A stretch of DNA of 64,000 bases, from positions 121,001 to 185,000 of the forward strand of contig JAODUO010000988.1 of the NCBI GenBank assembly GCA_025642075.2, written 5' to 3'. Below the pieces are notes generated by a model, which was not told the origin of the DNA, made no database searches, and saw only the letters and a list, made by a program, of their open reading frames with translations. Every line of letters starts with the position of its first letter. The stretch's first letter is position 1. The DNA is from Ridgeia piscesae (lineage: Eukaryota; Annelida; Polychaeta; Sabellida; Siboglinidae). Positions 35,726 through 50,863 of the stretch are shown in pieces. Both the position numbers and the translations under genes were made by a program.

Positions 35726-36170
35726 AGTGACCAGGGCACTTATGTCTTATGCAGAATTCGGACCCACCTCAATTTTAACATTATAACTGCATCTTTGCCA
35801 ATATTTGATACTTGATTTTGTTAATTCAATCAGTTGACATCACCTTGCGCATATTTATCTTTTATAAACAGCGCGTCTTAGACTTAATAGACTTTTGAGG
35901 TCGAAAAAACAGCGCGGTCGGCGTAAACAAACTGTTTATAGCTCATTCCACGTGCACGGCGCAGTGACATATGCACCGCTGCGCTTGTGACTGGCACAAA
36001 TCGAAGCGCAATTTGTGTCTCAAAATGCAATATTTATGAAACATAAATATACCTGGGAATACTGATTGATCATGTTTAGGATTAGAGTTTGTGTGAGGTA
36101 TCCAATATAGATAAATATGCAGTTATAGTGGCATAATTGAGGTGGGTCCGAATTCTGCATAAGTGACCAG
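35726..36170. mobile_element. Foldback MITE with 29-bp perfect arms
   Basis: Arms at 35746-35774 and 36135-36163 are perfect complements over 29 bp (CTTATGCAGAATTCGG is the outer part). Similarity continues inward (TATAACTGCAT). The 9-bp AGTGACCAG occurs directly at 35726-35734 and 36162-36170, a possible target duplication of the length made by Mutator-like elements, although the left copy has about 12 extra bases before the arm. No coding capacity. Confidence 0.78.
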
Positions 36171-38490
36171 TTGCACCAATGTTTTGTAGATAATTGTCAA
36201 CCTTTTATTTGCATGAATTCAAGTCCACGAATAGGACGGGGGTCGAGGCATTGTTTAAACTTAGTCTAAACTATACCAGCATACGCTAGGGTCTAGAGGC
36301 TAAACCTAGGTCTAGCTATTGTCTGCTATGGACTAGATTGACTAGTCGGAAAGGGTAGCCTAGACCAGAACTTCGAGTCTAGTAGGCTAGAGGCTAGTTA
36401 TGCTATGTTCCGTTATAAACATCTACAAACAATAGCTTTTTTGTTTATGTTTATATGTTATATTTGTAGATCTGTGCCTATGGAAGCTACGGGTATGCAG
36501 TATTTTATACTTACCTGTGGGTTAATCTATGTGGTAATGACAAATATATAAAGTATATGCTGTAGCACTTATCCCAACCCATCCCTACATTGTCATTATA
36601 AATGTTTTTGCTTAAATTTAATACTAGGTTCTATGACTGTAGTGATTGTTTTTATGAGAAATATAAATTGTGTTTTGTTATTTTACTTAACAAAATATAC
36701 CTGGAATAATGGAATGCTGTTCTTTGTATAAGCATGCTAATTTTAAACGAGCTGATAACAGAGTTAATTAGAGTTAACAATTTCAATATGAGTACAAACA
36801 GTTTATAGAAATTGTTCTCCTCAGCAACACACAATGTTGTGTTAATGTTATAAAGGATTACATTTCAGTCATTTTATACTCATCTATATGTTTAAGTCTT
36901 AGAATGGCTTTCTAGTATATGTGCTTTGAACTAAAAGGCATGCTTAGAAAAACTACTATCCATATTGTTGATCTATGTATGTAAATTTAAAGGTATGGTG
37001 TTTGTTGTTAAATATAAATCAATAAGATTCAAATCTACTAGATGATTTCTCAAACATAGTGATTGGCTGGAGCTAACTATTTATTATATAACATTTGAAT
37101 CTCAAGAAACATGCATAAATTCTTGTGCAGACATGTTATTGCCTCTTAATATCTCCCCAGTGTGAGTATCACATGAAAGCCACTCTTAATTTGAAAGTAA
37201 AACTAAACTAAATATTAGTCAGGAAAACATCATTAAACATAATAAGTTTCCTAATTTGTTACAGTAACAACACCACCAACAATACTACCACATATAGTAA
37301 ATTGTTTTAATGTTTTTGCTGTATTTTTACATCTGATGTCCAAATTGCTTGGTAAATGCTTCTGTTTGTTATACAGATGAAGTGAGTTTCTCTATAGACC
37401 AAACTCGATGACTTCTGATATGTTTCAATTCAACAGCTTGACTGGCATATGGTAAGGACAAAATGAATGTTCATGAATTGATGAAAAAATTCAGGTTAGA
37501 TAAGAAAGAAAACCTAAACTTTTGTCAACATTGAATGAATTGATAAATGGTTGCTTAGTACTGGGTATGTTAATTTGCACGGTATGAACAAAATTTGTTG
37601 AGGATGAAGTAAAGTTATATACTATTTAATAACATTTTAATAACATTAGTCACTATACAGTATACACCTTTAAATTATATCTCAAAATACATATATATAT
37701 ATATATATATAATATATATATATATAATATATATATATAATATATGTATACATACATACAAACAAACATGCTTTAGCTATATTAGTAATTTTTCTTCAGT
37801 ACTCTAAAACTTAATTTTATTATGCATTTAATAACAAATACTTCAAATTTAAATGTATTAAAACTAAAGTGCACCTATTAGCATTTCAATCAGTGGCATA
37901 TTTATGAGTAAGACCATTTCACCTCCAGTTTGGAAACGGTTTCTGTAACCATTCCTAATTCCTCTACTTTTACAAGTTATATGTCACGGCTTTCAATGTC
38001 ATCATTTCCAGATTGACCTCTTTGTGATTATATAACTTTCATAGATGGTTGAATTTAGAAAAAAATTCTGTTCCAGAAGCTAAAGTAAACAAAATCCCAT
38101 CAATAACATATTATTATAACAAAAATTATGTAAGATTCTTGATTAATGTATTGGTATGTTGTGTGTATTGTTCTGCTTGCAGTAACAATGCTATTTAAAT
38201 GTTAGTTTGATTCTGCTAATACTTGTTTTAATTACATAAAAAATGCCTGGAGTTTTTATTATATTTATTGTCAAATAAATTATTTGCAAATCTGTCTTGT
38301 TCACACCATAATCGTTTAAGCTATTTATACACGTTTAATATGAAATTAGTTAACAAACCTTATTGATGTGTTTCCATATTAGTTTGTCTTCATTTTTCTC
38401 TGTTGGTATGTGTTAGTGTAATGGTTGCACATCTTTACATGCAATTAACTGATATAACATTGAAACAATGACTTTAACAACTGATTGATA
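36171..38490. other. AT-rich non-coding stretch
   Basis: Probably introns or 5' part of the plus-strand gene that ends at 41068. A candidate small first exon (ATGGAAGCTACGG before a GT) lies near 36480-36492, but I could not link it in frame. A (TA)n run is at 37687-37745. Confidence 0.35.
37687..37745. repeat. (AT)n microsatellite
   Basis: Interrupted TA repeats in AT-rich sequence. Confidence 0.88.
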
Positions 38491-38502
38491 TTTTATCACC
38501 AG

Positions 38503-41068
<2,566 letters not shown>

Positions 41069-41341
41069 ATGACTGGTAATATATGGAACTGGGCAGTCTC
41101 TGTTGTTATTAATGCTACTTATGCAGACCTCATGTAACACCAGTGGAAGTTTAGCTACATTCAGATGTAACTGGCCTAGATGATTAATATAAGATATATT
41201 AATATATTATACATGACACATATATTGCAATTATTAATTTTTATCCTTGCAATTATTGTTGAATCATAGGCTACATGTTGTTGTGTCAAGGCTGTTTCAT
41301 ACACTTTCCGCTGATACTACAAACATACTTAATATAGTTAA

Positions 41342-41347
41342 AATAAA
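41342..41347 (+). terminator. Candidate polyadenylation signal of the unidentified gene
   Basis: AATAAA about 275 bases after the stop at 41068, in a TAAAATAAATAAAAAG context. Confidence 0.4.
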
Positions 41348-41782
41348 TAAAAAGAAAGCCTTGTTTATTGTTAAGCAGTGTGCACTTATTTAAGCAATTA
41401 AATAATGGTTAAGCAAAATGCTAAAAATAACTAAAAAACCTGTAGATGTGCTGGTTGTAAACAGATATATCAGTAGCATTGGGTTCGCTGGTAATATTTA
41501 TTTAATAAAAAATACCCACTCAAATGTTTGAGTTATTGATTCCTTAAAATATACAGCCATAGGCAAATTAAGAAGCATTATGTTAAACATAGCAAATAAA
41601 AGCAAATAAAATATTTGATGTTTATTTTAGAAATATGCATAGTAGTACATATTTAACAACAGTAATTTGCATTCTGTGCAGACTTCAATACATAATTTGA
41701 ACAGTGAGACAGAAACAAAGATATTTAATACACTGTATCAGTAGTACAAACGTATATATACTGTTTTAACGTTAACAGTCCC

Positions 41783-42228
41783 CATAGAGGTGTCAGTTAG
41801 TCCGGCAGTGAAAAGCCTTTTTGAAGATGGACGGTACACGATTTGTTTTTGCATTTTAGGTCCTAAACCTCTAGATCAACACCCCGACTGGTGCCACCCT
41901 GGCACCCTTGAGCGTTTTTGTATAAACCCATTAATATGTAAATTAGTTACCACCATTGAAAGAGTCTGCTACTTTCCTGAATATTTCGAATGAGTGGAGT
42001 TGCTTAGGGGAATGACACGCATAGACCAACTATTCCAAAGTTGGCACAGTTGCACCTTACCACCGCACTATTTGTAACAGGGACTGCCCGATTTTAAAGG
42101 TCAAGGTTAGGCCTATATTTTATTACTTTTAACTAAACAACACTAACAGCGACACGGAACGTCAACGTAGCTGTCGACGTCAGAGGCGTTCACTTGGAGC
42201 ACCTATGCAAGTGCTCGCTCGTGTGGTG
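41783..42228 (+). repeat. Dispersed repeat, copy 1 (about 0.44 kb)
   Basis: Begins CATAGAGGTGTCAGTTAGTC and ends CAAGTGCTCGCTCGTGTG before a (GT)n tract. A near-identical copy in the same orientation is at 58518-58946. Differences are a few substitutions, a 4-6-bp indel and one deletion of about 29 bp in copy 2. No terminal inverted repeat or protein similarity seen. Its 67-codon ORF is shared but looks non-coding. Confidence 0.85.
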
Positions 42229-42230
42229 TT

Positions 42231-42288
<58 letters not shown>

Positions 42289-42425
42289 GTGCGTGCGTGC
42301 GTGCGTGCATGCGTGCGAGTGCGTGCGTGCGTGCGTGTTTGTGTGTGAGCACGTGTGTGTGTGTGCGTGCGTTTGTGTGTGTGCGTGTGTGATTCTGCGT
42401 GTGTGTGTGTCTGTGTGTGTACAAT
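42229..42425. repeat. (GT)n / GTGC microsatellite at the end of repeat copy 1
   Basis: Pure GT from about 42232, then GTGC and GTGTGTGC variants. Confidence 0.93.
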
Positions 42426-42429
42426 GTAA

Positions 42430-43320
42430 GGCATATACTCTTAGAGACAGGAGCAAAGAAATTCAACACGGTTACCTGCGTGTGAGTAGACGTACTGCAC
42501 GAATTCACTAAAAGCGTTAATATAATTTTTAATATTATTTTATGTTTTACGGATGAATCTGATGATGATGTTAGCCTAATTACCACATTTTACGAAACAT
42601 CTGAAGAATTGTTTCCCGCTTTTGTGAAGATGATGATTGAACAAAATGTACTTGATTAAAATGTGAAAGTAACTTTCAAAATGTATTTGAAGAAAACAAA
42701 AAGTACATTTCAACGTTATTATTTCAACATTTCACCAGACACAAAATGCGAGACTAAAATAACTACGTTACTCAACAGGAAACATAAATTAATAACAATC
42801 ACTAAAATAAAAGTTCTGTATATGCAAGTACTTGAGGTTTGGCCGGTGAATCGTCGTGATTGCATAATATTAGTAGTAATACAGTTAGATATGACGACAG
42901 GATTTTTCTGGCGACTACACACGAAAATATTGTAACGAAAATATTTCGTGAAGTAAAGGAAATTAACGGAGGAAATGCTTTGTTATTTTTACTAAAAACT
43001 ACGTCGTTACGAGTAAAATTACTTTTTTCAAATAGTACTTCGTAATATACCATCCCTTAGTTAGACATAAACGGCCGATTAATAACCTTGTCACGTTAAC
43101 ACTCGTAATGCTACAAGAGACATAGTCAGACGCAGAATCGGCAAATGTCATACAAATTGTATTATGTAATGTACCGGTTCCATTGGTTGGAATCAAGTTA
43201 CTATGTTATGTTTTTTTCGTAGGCTGGAGCCAGGTTACCGTGTTGTATGTACGAGGACAGAGTGCGGGAATACATGTGCGTAGTTTGTAACGTCGTTCTA
43301 TTGTGATTTGATAACACGAA
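42430..43320. other. Spacer without recognisable genes
   Basis: Short ORFs only; no splice-linked exons or terminal repeats. Confidence 0.4.
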
Positions 43321-43371
43321 CAGGGGCGTCGATCCAGTTTTAAAAATGGGGGAACGGGGGACCAATTTATA

Positions 43372-43439
43372 TATATATATATATATACATATGTATGTAT
43401 ATAATATATATATTATAATATCACATATATTATAATATG

Positions 43440-43472
<33 letters not shown>
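43372..43472. repeat. (AT)n microsatellites
   Basis: Two (TA)n runs with ATAATATATATTATAATATC-type sequence between them, rich in dyads. Confidence 0.88.
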
Positions 43473-43473
<1 letters not shown>

Positions 43474-43580
43474 CCTGAAATACATATAACTGTTTTTTGT
43501 AAATGTAAAACATAATTCATTGAGGTCTGGTGCTAATTCTAAAATAAACAAAGGCCTTTATGTTACGCTATTTAAACTAG

Positions 43581-43639
43581 TTATGTTGGCAACATATATT
43601 TGAAGAGTGCCCCTCTTCAAATATATGTTGCCAACATAA
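43581..43639. repeat. Perfect 27-bp inverted repeat with 5-nt loop
   Basis: The left arm 43581-43607 (begins TTATGTTGGCAACATATATT) and the right arm 43613-43639 are exact complements; the loop is TGCCC. It lies inside the CAGGGGCGTCGATC element. No second copy in the window. Confidence 0.95.
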
Positions 43640-44819
43640 TCACTGAATATTTGGAGGGTAGACTTGGACCCAACACTGCTTGCCTGATTCATAGAGTGAC
43701 AAGATGCAGAGGTTACAGGGGTGCCTGTGTAGTACTTCCCAAACACACCTTTTAGCAAAAAAAATGTCATCACTCAAATAGGATCAAATTACACAAAATG
43801 GAGGAATCCGCTGGTTCTGCCGTAGGCGATATAAGTATCTACCAGAGCGACCAGGTTGCAATTCAAGGGGTGACAGGGCAAACAAAAACTGCTAATGCCT
43901 ATTAATATATCAACACGGGTGAAAAATGAGAGCCCGGGATGATGAATATTTACTGGACTAAGATCAAGTTGCGGGCTGCGACCAACCAAGCAATTTATCT
44001 AGTGATTTTCCACTAGGTAGTCCGAAGTTTATATTTGAACTCGTATAATTTTAAAATTTTATACTAAACCGATGTAGGGTTTTTAAAGAGGGGAGTGACC
44101 AGTCTCGCTATATGCCTTAAATTTTGTTTTATGAATTAAAAAAGGGGAGGACGTTTCCTTCTGACCCCTCAGGCTAAAAAAGGGGGTAGGCGCCCCCTCA
44201 TCTCTCCCGATCGAGCCCATGCTGTGTAGAACTTCCCAATCCAACATTTTGGCAAAGAAATTTGTCATCACTCAAATGGGAATAAGTTACAAAAGTGCGG
44301 GAATCCGCCGCTTTGCCGTAGGCGATAAGATCAAGCAGGCGAGGGGTGAAAAACACAAATTTCATCATTTAAAATTTCTTGATGGCTAGAGCCTATTAAT
44401 AATATCAACACAAGGATTATTTACTAAAGTAAGATAAAGTTCGCGCTGTGGAAAGCAATTTATCTAGTCGATTTTCTAAGGGGTGGTCGGAACTTATATC
44501 GCAAATTTATTGTCGCTAGTCCTATGTAGCGGCTTTTGAGAGAGTAGTGGTGAGTCAGGCTCAGCCTCGCAATTTTTCTAAAATAAAAAGGGGGGGGACA
44601 ATTCCTATGCTGCCCCCCACGCTGAAAAGTGGGGGGGCCGTCCCCCCCCGATCGACGCCCGTGCAAAACATAAAGGGGACGAGGTTGGTTTGGGAAGGAC
44701 TCGTCAATCCACTTGCACAGGTAGGTGATAAACGTCAAGCTGTGGCAAGTGTGCGTTGAGTATGTCGAAATTTGACGTGCTTGGAATTCGCGGCGAAAAC
44801 GTGTTACCGTACTGTTGAA

Positions 44820-45020
44820 ATGGCTCCCCCAAATTTGGGAAAAAATTTAAACTTTCGAAAGCTCAGTAGAGTCGTGGCCAGCGTACTACGAACGTTTGGA
44901 ACAGTATTTTCTGACAAATAACGTTCCAGCTGCGAAACAAGTGCCAGATTTACTGAGTCTTATCGGTGGTAAGACATACAGCTTGTTGAGAGATCTGTGC
45001 GCACCGGCTAAGCCTGCAAT
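44820..45020 (+). pseudogene. Gypsy gag, N-terminal part
   Basis: ATG at 44820 (MAPPNLGKN), then after a frameshift ESWPAYYERLEQYFLTNN, LLSLIGGKTYSLLRDLCAPA and KP. These are typical of Ty3/Gypsy Gag (a W-x-x-Y-x-E-R-L-E-x-F block and the GxKTYxLLRxLxxP block). It stops exactly at a TTAA (45021) where another element is inserted. Confidence 0.7.
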
Positions 45021-45159
45021 TTAAAGGGGGAGTGAAGCGGCTGAACAACCACAGCCCAAACATAAGAACATATCATTTACAGCATTTGTAACCATAATTT
45101 GACAAGCACAGCGTCACGGTATAATTTAAATATTTTTTTAAACTGAGCTACTTTCAACA

Positions 45160-45174
45160 CAGGGCGCTGCCATC
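45160..45174. promoter_or_regulatory. Subterminal CAGGGCGCTGCCATC motif (YY1-like AAGATGGC on the minus strand)
   Basis: This exact 15-mer also occurs in both arms of the TTAA-type foldback element (23326-23340, and inverted at 23534-23548). On the minus strand it extends to CAAGATGGC, the YY1 core. The other end of this 6.4-kb element has AAGATGGCG at 51252-51260, pointing the opposite way. Confidence 0.5.
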
Positions 45175-46448
45175 TTGCCTAGGGCCTTGTCTGGTTTGAT
45201 TGGAGCTTTGTTTACATTTCACGGAAGCCGCCAGTCGATAGGCGACGCAGCATAGCTCTCGCAAAAACGGGCCAAACGCATTAAAACAAACATAATTAAA
45301 CAATTTAATGCACTGTATAGTTAATAGATATACTATGATTGTTAGTAAGCAACTTTTCACATACTTCCACGAAAGGATTCCTGCCGAAAAACAGGTTAGA
45401 GATGATGAAGTTGGCGTGTCCGCCGGCGGAAAGTTCGACAAGAGTCTGCGGTGGTCACTTTCAAACGCCGATTGCAAGCCTAATTACAAACGTGACGAGC
45501 ACAAAGAGACACTGAACATAAAAACATAAGTCTCGATCAAAGCCACAGGTGCATCTTTGGCCGATTTGTTTGCATATAAGTACGCAGCGACAAAGTAATG
45601 TTTGGTGAACTGAGAGGGAAAACCGGACACGATTTCCTTATTTGGAAGGTGAAGCGGCGCGTAGGAAATTACATGCCGAAACCAGCTTGTTGTTGCCAAG
45701 CCGACTCGGCACTTACGAGTACCAACGTGTATCGTTACGACTACAATTTAGTTCCACAGTTGTATTTCATCGTCTGTATAATATACGAATGTGACCTAAG
45801 CAAAGTTTAAATGTAATAAGAAATATGAATGTAATAAAGTAAAAATATGTGTGGATAGTATTATTTAATGTGAAATAAAGATTGTTTATATAATCCACGG
45901 ATTTAGGTCAACAGTTCGCCGGCGAGCTGTACCTAGACCTAGGCATAGCAACCAACGCCGGTTCGTTGGTTGCTAAAAATAGCTCGAGTCTCTAGGTACA
46001 AGTAAACTTTTTGTTTCTGACATAGACAGTCGCCGGTGGTGGAATAACCTTCTTCAAGATAATGACATAAAAAGAAATGACAGCTACGACCATACATGCG
46101 TATGACGTTTGTTTTAAACAATACTCGTCGTCATATGCAAATTAGAGTGACTCGCTAATTTGTCAACAACAGTCAAGAACTGTCAGTCATATTACAGGCA
46201 TTACTTGGAATTAATTAACAGAAACAGCAAAATACAAATTTATGTTATTATTTAAATTAGACTGTTAACTGCATTCAATAAAACACTACCGTATATAATA
46301 TAATTGGTTATAGGCATAATAGTAATAACCAGGTTGACACATGCTCTTAAATTTAAATAAGTTGATTTAACCCATAAATCAACCGATTTAAATCATTCAA
46401 GAAAAAACCTCTGGTTTTATTAATTGCTGATTTATAAAGGGAAGATCT

Positions 46449-46540
46449 TATTTAGCGCAGTATAACCAATCCTCAGGATTGCTGAAAGCGCTTTACACTT
46501 TATTTCCCTGACAGACCTGTTCAATCAGATATACCATCTC
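46449..46540. repeat. SINE-like dispersed repeat, copy 2
   Basis: TAGCGCAGTATAACCAATCC, AGGATTGCTGAAAGCGCTTT and TTCCCTGACAGACCTGTTC match copy 1 at 24891-24975. Confidence 0.6.
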
Positions 46541-46569
46541 AACTTCTCTGGGAAGCATCCAGCGATATG

Positions 46570-49190
46570 CTATAATTAATGCGCGAAAGCTACTCGTACA
46601 CATATCCACCACTATCTATAGCCATGCAGGTACTCATTTTTACAATGGAGCAATGTAGAGTGAAAAACAATTGCCCAAGGTTTTAACATCACAGCAGAGA
46701 ATTGGAGACATAGCTGTTGACTTATGAATACTGTCTGTTACTGCTTACAAGTTAATCTTGGCCATTACATGAGGACACTGTTTTTTGACATTATGCAAGC
46801 TGAGGATGTGCTGTTTATATGCATTTTATCATCGAAGCCAGAGACCAGAACGAAAAGTAGGAAACGGCGAGAAGCAGCCATGCAGGTTAGTAAAATATTA
46901 TTGTCATTATGAGTATGGTATCATTTATTTGTTTCTGGTAACATCTGTACATGTGTGCATCGCACAACTTTCTATGAAATAATGAGTATAACAACAATAA
47001 AACATGCTACAGAATCAATCACACTTAACATAGTGTCACTATTAAGTATGTTAATGTGTCTATCCAATGACATTGCCCATCATAACCCAAGTCAATTGGC
47101 AATATTACCTGGGAACACATTTAGTATTTTTATTTAGGCATATTAAGAGTGTCATCATAAAATATCCGTAGAATATTTTATAACTTCATGTATGCCCCTG
47201 CTGTTATTGCTGTAGAATATGCATGGTCAAAATATACAATACACAATCAATCTTTTACAAGCAATTGTTTTGACATACATAATAAGTCACTAGTGTCCGA
47301 TATTTAAAAATTGACAGATTAATAAATTTCTAAATAACCGACAACGTTTTTTTATCCCCCAAAACATGATGTACCCAAATGTGGATCTCACCTTTAAGAA
47401 TTTGCAGTTTTGCTTTGCAAATGACAAACAGGCACATATTTGTTTTAGTTGGGCGTCAGAATAGTCTCCTGACAGCAGGTAGTAATATCACTGATCCCGT
47501 GATTAAAATTAATAGTTACATGAGTGAAAAACATTTAGAACCTTACATTGGCCCATAGCCTGCATTGTTACCTGCAAGGGTTGTAAACATCATGATCAAA
47601 GTACAACAGAGGACTGCTGTTAGTAATTGCAGTTAACAGCCTAGTGCAAATTAGGCAATAAGATCACAATCTTAGTAGTGTCCTGTGTTTCCTAGCAAGA
47701 GTGAAAAGACTATCCATACCCAATGCAAACATCACTGCCTGGATGAAGCCCCATCATCTCTCTAGTGCACTTGCATTTCTTACCAGTTCACAGTCATATG
47801 TTAGGGCATGATGAAAAGACAAACCACTGCAACAGAGGTCAGCTTTAAATGTTGCTAACTTTTTAGTGTTTAAATAAATCTTCAAATTTGTTGGTACTAA
47901 TGGCTGTTGGAGAATTATTATCGACCAACATGACTAGTATATTGAATCGGAAATGAATAGTGTTACTGTGTATAACGAAATAAGACTATAAAATAAGAAT
48001 ATAAAGTAGGAAAATTATATTTTAATAAGGCATGTATTCTGCTTTCAATAGTACCGCAGACATCAGCATTGTTCAGTTAGTGCAGTAAGTGTCTGATAAC
48101 TGGAAGGTGTCCATAATCACTTCCCAAAAGTATTTATTAGGAAAATGGCCAAGAAGTTTATTTAGAAAACCTTATACAAAGCAATACAAAAAACTTATAT
48201 ATCTCGGAAAAGACTCAGTTGGGTAAAACCCCACCCCCAAATGAAACTTATGTATAAACCCCAATGTAAAAATATTCTTAAATTAAAAACAAAATATTAG
48301 TATTTAGAATAAAGCCGACATTTGTATTTTTGGAAAATGCAAGTATGACTTTGATTATGGCCAAATAGGTGTCTCTGATTGGAACAAGGAGGACATTGAT
48401 TGCACCTAACTAACTTAAACATTTTATTTCCTTATATGTGCAAGTGGGCTTGTATAATTGGTTTACTATGTAATTTATGTGAGCTGCTTATGTAGGAGTG
48501 GGTTTTGTTTGTTTGTAATGATGTCTGAATGACTCGAACACATACATATTAATTAAAATATGCCAGGAAGGTTAGTCATATAATGGAATTCGCACAGAAT
48601 GCACCATTGAAAAGGTAATGTTCTATTTATTGCAGGAATGTTCCCTGGTTGAACCACAACACCCTGCTCAGCCCACTGTCCACTGGTCTCATTGAGACAG
48701 AGTTGACAGTGACCCTGGCTAGCAGTAGCAGACAAGCCAGCAAGCAGATACCCAATACACAAAACTGATATGGGGGGCATTTCAAGGGATCTTCTCAAAA
48801 ACCAAATCACCAGTATTACTTTGTGTTTTGGGGGGCCCCTTTGAATGATGCAATAAAATACAGATTTCTTGTGTACAGTAGCACCACCACATGCAACAGC
48901 CATGCAAAAGTAGATTTGTTTAACAATTGTGGAAAAATAGTCTGGGGGACCCTATGGGGCCTGTGGAATAATTCAATCAAATTTAGATTTCTCGTGCATA
49001 GTACGTTACAATATCCACAGATGCATCTACACAAAATTAGATCCTGAACACTTTCCGAAATGCCAATTATAAGTTGATTTATTCTGTGGTTTTTATGACA
49101 TAGGTACTGCAATGAGAAAACAAAAGATGACAAAACATTGTTATTTATATGTATATCACAGAAGATACATACCATCTTACATATGTATCA
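46570..49190. other. Interior of the TTAA element, no recognised gene
   Basis: A possible plus-strand exon end (RKRREAAMQ then GTTAGT, about 46850-46886) could splice to 49201, but no recognisable transposase is present. The remainder is AT-rich with short ORFs. Confidence 0.35.
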
Positions 49191-49200
49191 TTCTTTCAGA

Positions 49201-49800
49201 TGAAGGATTCACAAATACCAAGCACACCTTTCAAAGGATCCTGTGCACCAGATGACATTGTCCCTCATGGCAGTATGGATGTCACATTGCAAAGCCTTTA
49301 ACTTGTAGTGTCAAACTCAAACAGAGCCAGTGATCATGTCACCAATGCGATACTTCATCAATGCAGCAATTAATACATATGATATTGTTGTTCCAGTGAA
49401 TATTCATCATGACCATGGGTATGCAAAGTTGTCGTCGCAGTCCTGCATGCCTTCTTCAACTGACCATGGCAGTCTAGTCAATGTGGATGACACTTCGGAT
49501 GTCCCAGTCTCACTGTCTCCATCTTCAGATCATTCTGTCTGCAACAGTCAGAAGGAAAATTCTGAAGACAGTGATCCGGAATCTGCGGTAGCGGATGACA
49601 GCGATATCACTGATGATGACTCAAGCAGTTCTGACACTAATGAGAAACAGAGAAAATTTTGTTGTTTACAACAACAAAAAACTAATTTCCCTTTTCTGCA
49701 CCTGCAAAAAACCCCGGCTAGTATACTATGCCTGCTGCCTGTTGGAAGCATCCCATTGAACATGTGCAGTGATGATATGCAGCTAACCGATACATTCTGA
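49201..49800 (+). CDS. Acidic Ser/Asp-rich ORFs within the TTAA element
   Basis: An acceptor (TTCTTTCAG, ending at 49200) precedes MKDSQIPSTPFKGSCAPDDI, which ends at a stop near 49303. A second frame, 49330-49800, reads SPMRYFINAAI and SSTDHGSLVNVDDTS, then an acidic tract DDSDITDDDSSSSD and a short hydrophobic end. The two frames may be one ORF after a frameshift. No domain recognised; low-complexity acidic tracts are common in transposon-encoded nuclear proteins. Confidence 0.25.
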
Positions 49801-50535
49801 CATTTGATTTATAGTAAACAATCATTATCTTATAATGATTATTAGTAATTGGCAAAACTGTGTAATTCATCAATATCACATCATGAAGTCAGCGCATTGG
49901 TTGATTTGTTTGTGAAATACTTTAATAAAATTATCACAGCATTTCACAAAAAAATAATTTTTATGTAAAATTGTTACAGCATTTTGCAAACACATGAATT
50001 TATGATTGTGGTGTTGATAACATATACACCCGCACATATCCAATATACTGTATACAATACATTAAAACTCCAATTCAATATTCTCATGTGAATTGCACAA
50101 TGTCCTTATTACACATCTATTTATTATTCAGACTATATTATAAATTGCATGGCAGCACGCATATCTAAATAACATTATTTACATAAATTAAACAAATTGT
50201 ATTAACATTTTAAAATGGAAATTAAATAATTATATTAAAAGGATGCACACATCATGTAACATCCTGTCAAAAATAAAATAAGTTTGTAACAAAGATTTAC
50301 GTTACGAATTCGAAGATAGAATTTATTTTTTATTTAATATGTGTCATTGTGTGGCCATACAAGTATAATTGCTCTGTTTAGGTTTGAATTGCAAAATAAT
50401 TTTTCGATACCTGTTGAACTACATATTACTTACCTACTACCTACTTTGGTCGAACGAACGAGTCTGCACGCAAATCGCACATAGATAACAGACCGATATT
50501 CCCAACATTGTGTCATTGACAGATGTCTTGGTCAG

Positions 50536-50863
50536 TCATAGCTCATGCAGGCATCTGTCAACACGGTCGGGCAACCCAGCTTTCTCCAGACAACATACAA
50601 ATTCGATGTGCGTCGACATTGGGACGCAGTATCCACACAAACACAATGCCACATTCACATTGTTCCCAAAATCAAACATCCTCGATTCCATAAAAATTGC
50701 GATCTTTTCTCGCCGTCTCGTCGACTCTCGGCGGGGTTTAATTGACGCCTCGCACCTCGGCTCGCACGCTGGGTTAAGCAAGAATTAATGGCTTTACGTG
50801 TGTCACTTGTGCTATAGATGCTTCTCTCACTTGTGCTACAAATGCTTCCTCTGTCGGATCCAT
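50536..50863 (-). pseudogene. P2X7-ballast-like (CxCGxC) protein fragment
   Basis: ATG at 50863 reads MDPTEEAFVAQVREASIAQ, then after a frameshift runs to a basic stretch (KPRRESTRRREK) and ends CLCGYCVPMSTHIEFVCC plus LEKAGLPDRVDR before a stop at 50536. The CxCGxCxxMxTxxExxCC pattern is the start of the P2X7 cytoplasmic ballast domain, which is frequent in transposon-linked genes of marine invertebrates. The rest of the domain (YRY-AYR, WGYLGR, LPSCAV blocks) was not found. It has one frameshift and lies inside the TTAA-flanked element. Confidence 0.45.

Larger units (their letters stand above)
43321..44663. mobile_element. Non-autonomous DNA element with CAGGGGCGTCGATC-type termini
   Basis: Left end CAGGGGCGTCGATC at 43321; right end is the complement of CACGGGCGTCGATC, finishing at 44663 (13 of 14 match). 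The right part is internally duplicated: GTGTAGTACTTCCCAAAC (about 43727) and GTGTAGAACTTCCCAATC (about 44222) start two related segments, both including GTCATCACTCAAAT and TTTGCCGTAGGCGATA-like strings. A GGGGGGGACAATT and CCCCCCCCGATCGACGCCC pair marks the right end. No clear target duplication. No coding capacity. Confidence 0.55.

Noticed and set aside
37376..37470. Candidate upstream exons of the unidentified plus-strand gene (after ACAG at about 37377 and AACAG at about 37434)
   Set aside because: Reading through gives a stop after few codons and phases do not join to 38503, so they were not annotated.
41790..41993. 67-codon ORF shared with 58525-58728
   Set aside because: It is shared because the 0.43-kb DNA repeat is duplicated; there is no domain, and similarity extends equally into non-coding sequence.
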